This document shows positions 31,298-33,193 of a DNA stretch of 33,193 nt, piece after piece; within the stretch, counting starts at the first letter, position 1; each line of letters starts with the position of its first letter. A program made the position numbers and the translations under genes. This DNA comes from Hyphomicrobium sp. (GTDB lineage: Bacteria > Pseudomonadota > Alphaproteobacteria > Rhizobiales > Hyphomicrobiaceae), in NCBI GenBank assembly GCA_030148725.1, contig JASBSU010000011.1, positions 1-33,193 of the forward strand. The letters are read 5' to 3'. The notes below the pieces were generated by a model. It made no database searches and was not told the origin of the DNA. It saw only the letters and a program-made list of their open reading frames with translations.

Positions 31298-31331
31298 CAG
31301 AAACACGCCCCGCTTGCCGCTGTCAAGCGGG
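31298..31331 (-). promoter_or_regulatory. candidate fabD promoter with inverted-repeat operator
   Basis: A perfect TTGACA (-35) lies at 31326-31321 on the minus strand, with a poor -10 (TTTCTG, 31303-31298) at 17-bp spacing, giving a start about 27 nt before fabD. The -35 is embedded in an exact 8-bp inverted repeat, CCCGCTTG (31309-31316) and CAAGCGGG (31324-31331), with a 7-bp centre: the geometry of a dimeric repressor site. The identity of any regulator is unknown. Confidence 0.5.
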
Positions 31332-31437
31332 CGGCGCCGTGCCCCTGGATAGGCTGGGGGGCGATCGGTCCGCGGCTGTCATCGTTCTGTGAGGCTGGTG
31401 TGATTTGCCTCCCCGCAAATGCCCAAGGGAGAGCCCG

Positions 31438-31704
31438 ATGCCGCACCGTTCGTTCGATCCCGAGACGCTGTCGATCATGGGGCAGGCGCTGGAAGAGGCT
31501 TGGACCGAGGTCGAGGCCCGCAGCCCGGTCAAGATCGACCCGGAGAAAGCCGGAATCAAACGTGCCCTGGCGCTGCGCATCATGGCCGCGGTGCGGGTCG
31601 GGCAGCGGGACCCGGACCGCTTGCGGGAGGTCGCCGTGCATGTCGTGGAGGGCTGCCGCATCACGCGCGCCGATGCCGGTCATCCGGTGGTGGTCGGCCG
31701 CTGA
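31438..31704 (+). CDS. small conserved-looking protein, unknown
   Basis: 88 residues; AAGGGAG lies 6 nt before ATG 31438. No signal or membrane segment. Opening FDPETLSIMGQALEEAW looks like an N-terminal helix; a second helix is GIKRALALRIMAAVRVGQRD. I associate the FDPET...LEEAW pattern with small Rhizobiales proteins of unknown function. It diverges from fabD, whose promoter region it shares (174 bp between starts), and could be co-regulated with fatty acid synthesis; that is inference. Confidence 0.7.
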   Translation: MPHRSFDPETLSIMGQALEEAWTEVEARSPVKIDPEKAGIKRALALRIMAAVRVGQRDPDRLREVAVHVVEGCRITRADAGHPVVVGR

Positions 31705-31798
31705 CCATTAGCCTTGCGGCGAACTCGGTTCTTCTTCCCATTCGCGGTGTCGCGTGTCTGCGCTAGATTGGCGCCGTCGGATGATGGGAGGTCGGCGT

Positions 31799-32209
31799 AT
31801 GGTGCGCAGCGTTCTGGCGGGACTCACCTTGACGATTGGGTGGGCATATTTCGGGCCCGCGCTGGCGTGCGAAGGGCACCCTCGGGTGGAGTTCGACAAG
31901 CAGGCATCGCTGCAAGGGGTGCTCAAATCCGGGACCGGAAATCACGAGGCGCAGGGAGCGTTCAACTACGTCTATCTGGCGCTCGATGAGCAGATTTGCG
32001 TCGATGCTCCGCCAGTGGCGCCGGGAGACGAGGACGCCCCTCAGAGCGTCGAAACGCCTGTGACGCGCATTCAAATCGCTGGCGAGGCGATCGGCACCGA
32101 ACTGCCGGTCGGCAAGCGCGTTGCCGTGCAGGGCACGCTGTTTCCGGCCCATACGGCCTGGCACGTCGAGGACGTGCTGATCGACGCGGCGGACGTAAAG
32201 CCGAATTAG
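31799..32209 (+). CDS. secreted protein, DUF4431-like, unknown
   Basis: 136 residues; GGAGG lies 7 nt before ATG 31799. The signal peptide ends at PALA|CEG (MVRSVLAGLTLTIGWAYFG). The mature chain has strand-rich repeats: ASLQGVLKSG, FNYVYLALDEQICV, TRIQIAGEA, RVAVQGTLFPAHTAWHVEDV. The last block, a V.V.GTLFxAHTxWH pattern, reminds me of the DUF4431 domain, an OB-like fold of unknown role; this is a family guess. It overlaps the converging gene by 4 bp. Two Cys may form a disulfide in the periplasm. Confidence 0.65.
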   Translation: MVRSVLAGLTLTIGWAYFGPALACEGHPRVEFDKQASLQGVLKSGTGNHEAQGAFNYVYLALDEQICVDAPPVAPGDEDAPQSVETPVTRIQIAGEAIGTELPVGKRVAVQGTLFPAHTAWHVEDVLIDAADVKPN

Positions 32210-32586
32210 GCGCGCTTGGAAGCGCGTTGCGCGGCTCGGCTGGGTTTGGCGCTGCGGCGGCTGACATCGGCATTCCCGGTGCCCACGACACCCTTCCAGA
32301 ACGCCGCCTGCTGGTCCGCAATGACGTGCGCCGGGGAAAAGGCCATCACCATACCGAACCATGCGATCTGGTGGTCGACCATCCGTTGCCGCAGAGGCTC
32401 CAAAACAGTCATCGGGTTGAGCATCGGGGCGGCCTTTACGGGCTCACGCAGGACCGCATCGGCTACGGCGAGCGGTTTGGTTCCGGTCCTGCGGCGTGTG
32501 GCTTTGGCGGAGGCGCGAGGCTTCTTCTCGCTGCTTTTGGAACTGCGCGACTGGTGCGTTCTGGACTTCGGTTTTTGTGTCGGCAT
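32206..32586 (-). CDS. basic-tailed small protein with hydrophobic core, unknown
   Basis: 126 residues; GAGGG lies 7 nt before ATG 32586. The first 40 residues are Lys/Arg/Ser-rich (TQKPKSRTHQSRSSKSSEKK), the last 20 are again basic and Ala-rich, and between lies an amphipathic helix-hydrophobic block (VLEPLRQRMVDHQIAWFGMV, then AFSPAHVIADQQAAFWKG). This layout, basic tails round a short amphipathic core, recalls phasin-like or histone-like accessory proteins, but no family match is certain. Its last 4 bp overlap the stop of the secreted gene on the other strand. Confidence 0.6.
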   Translation of the reverse strand: MPTQKPKSRTHQSRSSKSSEKKPRASAKATRRRTGTKPLAVADAVLREPVKAAPMLNPMTVLEPLRQRMVDHQIAWFGMVMAFSPAHVIADQQAAFWKGVVGTGNADVSRRSAKPSRAAQRASKRA

Positions 32587-32731
32587 GTGCGGCCCTCGCA
32601 GAGGATTGGCGACAACATTGCAAGACGCAGCCATCGCTAGGTTAAACGGCCTTTACTCATCTGAACGCGGCGACCGCCTCCTCCGTTCGATCAACGGCAG
32701 GAACAGGTTCCCGGGTGCAGGCGTTGGAAAC

Positions 32732-32749
32732 CCTTTCTACCGGGAAAGG
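32732..32749 (+). promoter_or_regulatory. hairpin covering the ribosome site of the 60-residue gene
   Basis: CCTTTC (32732-32737) pairs with GAAAGG (32744-32749), loop TACCGG. The 3' arm is the purine-rich ribosome site directly before ATG 32752. Folding would block translation; opening by heat, a protein or a small RNA is possible but not shown. Confidence 0.4.
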
Positions 32750-32751
32750 TC

Positions 32752-32934
32752 ATGACCAACGATAAACAGCGCAAAGCACTGTTATCACTTGGTAAGCAGT
32801 TGAAATGTGAGCTGGATCAAGCGCCCGTTGAATCGCGCCCGGAAATCGACCGGGCGCTGCGCAGGCTGCTGGAACGGGATATCAGCGAGCGTTCGAGACC
32901 GCGCCGCCTGTGGTCAGGCGACCGCAAAGGTTGA
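32752..32934 (+). CDS. 60-residue small protein, unknown
   Basis: ATG 32752 is preceded by GGAAAGG 2 nt upstream. The chain is charged and probably helical (KALLSLGKQLKCELDQAPVE, RPEIDRALRRLLERDIS), with an Arg-rich C-terminus and no signal peptide. Such short helical basic proteins often bind partner proteins or nucleic acid. A hairpin hides its ribosome site. It has no close neighbour in the same direction within 160 bp. Evidence for being a gene is moderate: the ribosome site and charged, helix-like composition. Confidence 0.5.
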   Translation: MTNDKQRKALLSLGKQLKCELDQAPVESRPEIDRALRRLLERDISERSRPRRLWSGDRKG

Positions 32935-33103
32935 GTGCGCAGCGAGGCTGGCCGCCGCACCCCTATTGGGTTTCGACCAATGTGTTCCGATAGCAACAAC
33001 CCCTCTGGCATCGGTTGAATCACGTTCGCTTCGAGGTTGCCTAGCGGCGGCACACGACAGTTAATGCTGGTTAGTTCGAGTTGTGTTGCGTGCGGGGGTT
33101 CGT

Positions 33104-33193
33104 ATGCGTGTTTCTGTCGGCGCGATTTGCTGCGCCGTTTTGGTTTCTTCGATTTGTTCTGCCAGCGCTGATGAAAGCGGCTACTACATCAGC
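33104..33193 (+). CDS. start of a secreted, possibly outer-membrane, protein; 3' end outside window
   Basis: 30 codons are visible from ATG 33104, with GGGGG 5-6 nt upstream. They encode a signal peptide (MRVSVGAICCAVLVSSICSA, cleavage after SASA) and the first mature residues DESGYYIS. A GYYIS opening is common at the first strand of small outer-membrane beta-barrels in alphaproteobacteria, but so little is seen that this is only a suggestion. The frame is open to the window end. Confidence 0.6.
   Translation, partial: MRVSVGAICCAVLVSSICSASADESGYYIS

Overview
The window is GC-rich chromosomal DNA from an alphaproteobacterium, most likely of the order Hyphomicrobiales (Rhizobiales), perhaps near Hyphomicrobiaceae. 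This is inferred from protein style and gene order: hflX with mazG nearby; pepA divergent from lptF-lptG-lptD-surA-pdxA-rsmA; and fabD-fabG-acpP-fabF-mltG-yicC-gmk facing the other way. I see no rRNA, tRNA, CRISPR array, insertion sequence or prophage gene. Most of the window is housekeeping sequence broken by small accessory islets.

Layout. (1) 1-915 is the 3' two thirds of hflX. (2) 1111-10846 is an accessory stretch between hflX and mazG and just beyond mazG. It holds small secreted proteins of unknown function, a DEAD-box RNA helicase with an RGG-type tail, an APC-family permease, a Trp/Cys-rich mini secreted protein, mazG, a DUF2306-like membrane protein, a tandem pair of secreted paralogues, an orphan 131-residue protein and a membrane protein. 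(3) 10989-12521 is pepA on the minus strand. (4) 12924-21132 is a tightly packed plus-strand run, lptF-lptG-lptD-surA-pdxA-rsmA. It builds the LPS export bridge and outer-membrane protein folding machinery, then vitamin B6 synthesis and 16S rRNA methylation. (5) 21112-24253 (minus) holds a YqhA-family membrane protein and two tandem secreted alpha/beta hydrolases. The upstream hydrolase overlaps the gmk stop codon. (6) 24253-31264 (minus) is gmk, yicC, mltG, fabF, acpP, fabG and fabD: type II fatty acid synthesis joined to peptidoglycan chain termination and GMP kinase. (7) 31438 to the end holds small conserved or secreted proteins and the first 30 codons of a secreted, possibly outer-membrane, protein.

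Taken together, the core is a cell-envelope region: fatty acids, LPS transport, outer-membrane protein folding and peptidoglycan. The accessory genes are mostly exported or membrane proteins, so much of their work is probably also at the envelope. I did not find a clear new multi-gene system such as a defence island. The best leads are regulatory: an inverted repeat over a perfect TTGACA box before fabD; a 90-nt structured acpP-fabF intercistronic region with tandem, competing pairing arms; four GGGTCGC copies ahead of a surA extended -10; and several hairpins that touch or occlude ribosome binding sites. The gmk-coupled hydrolase pair is the best gene-level lead.
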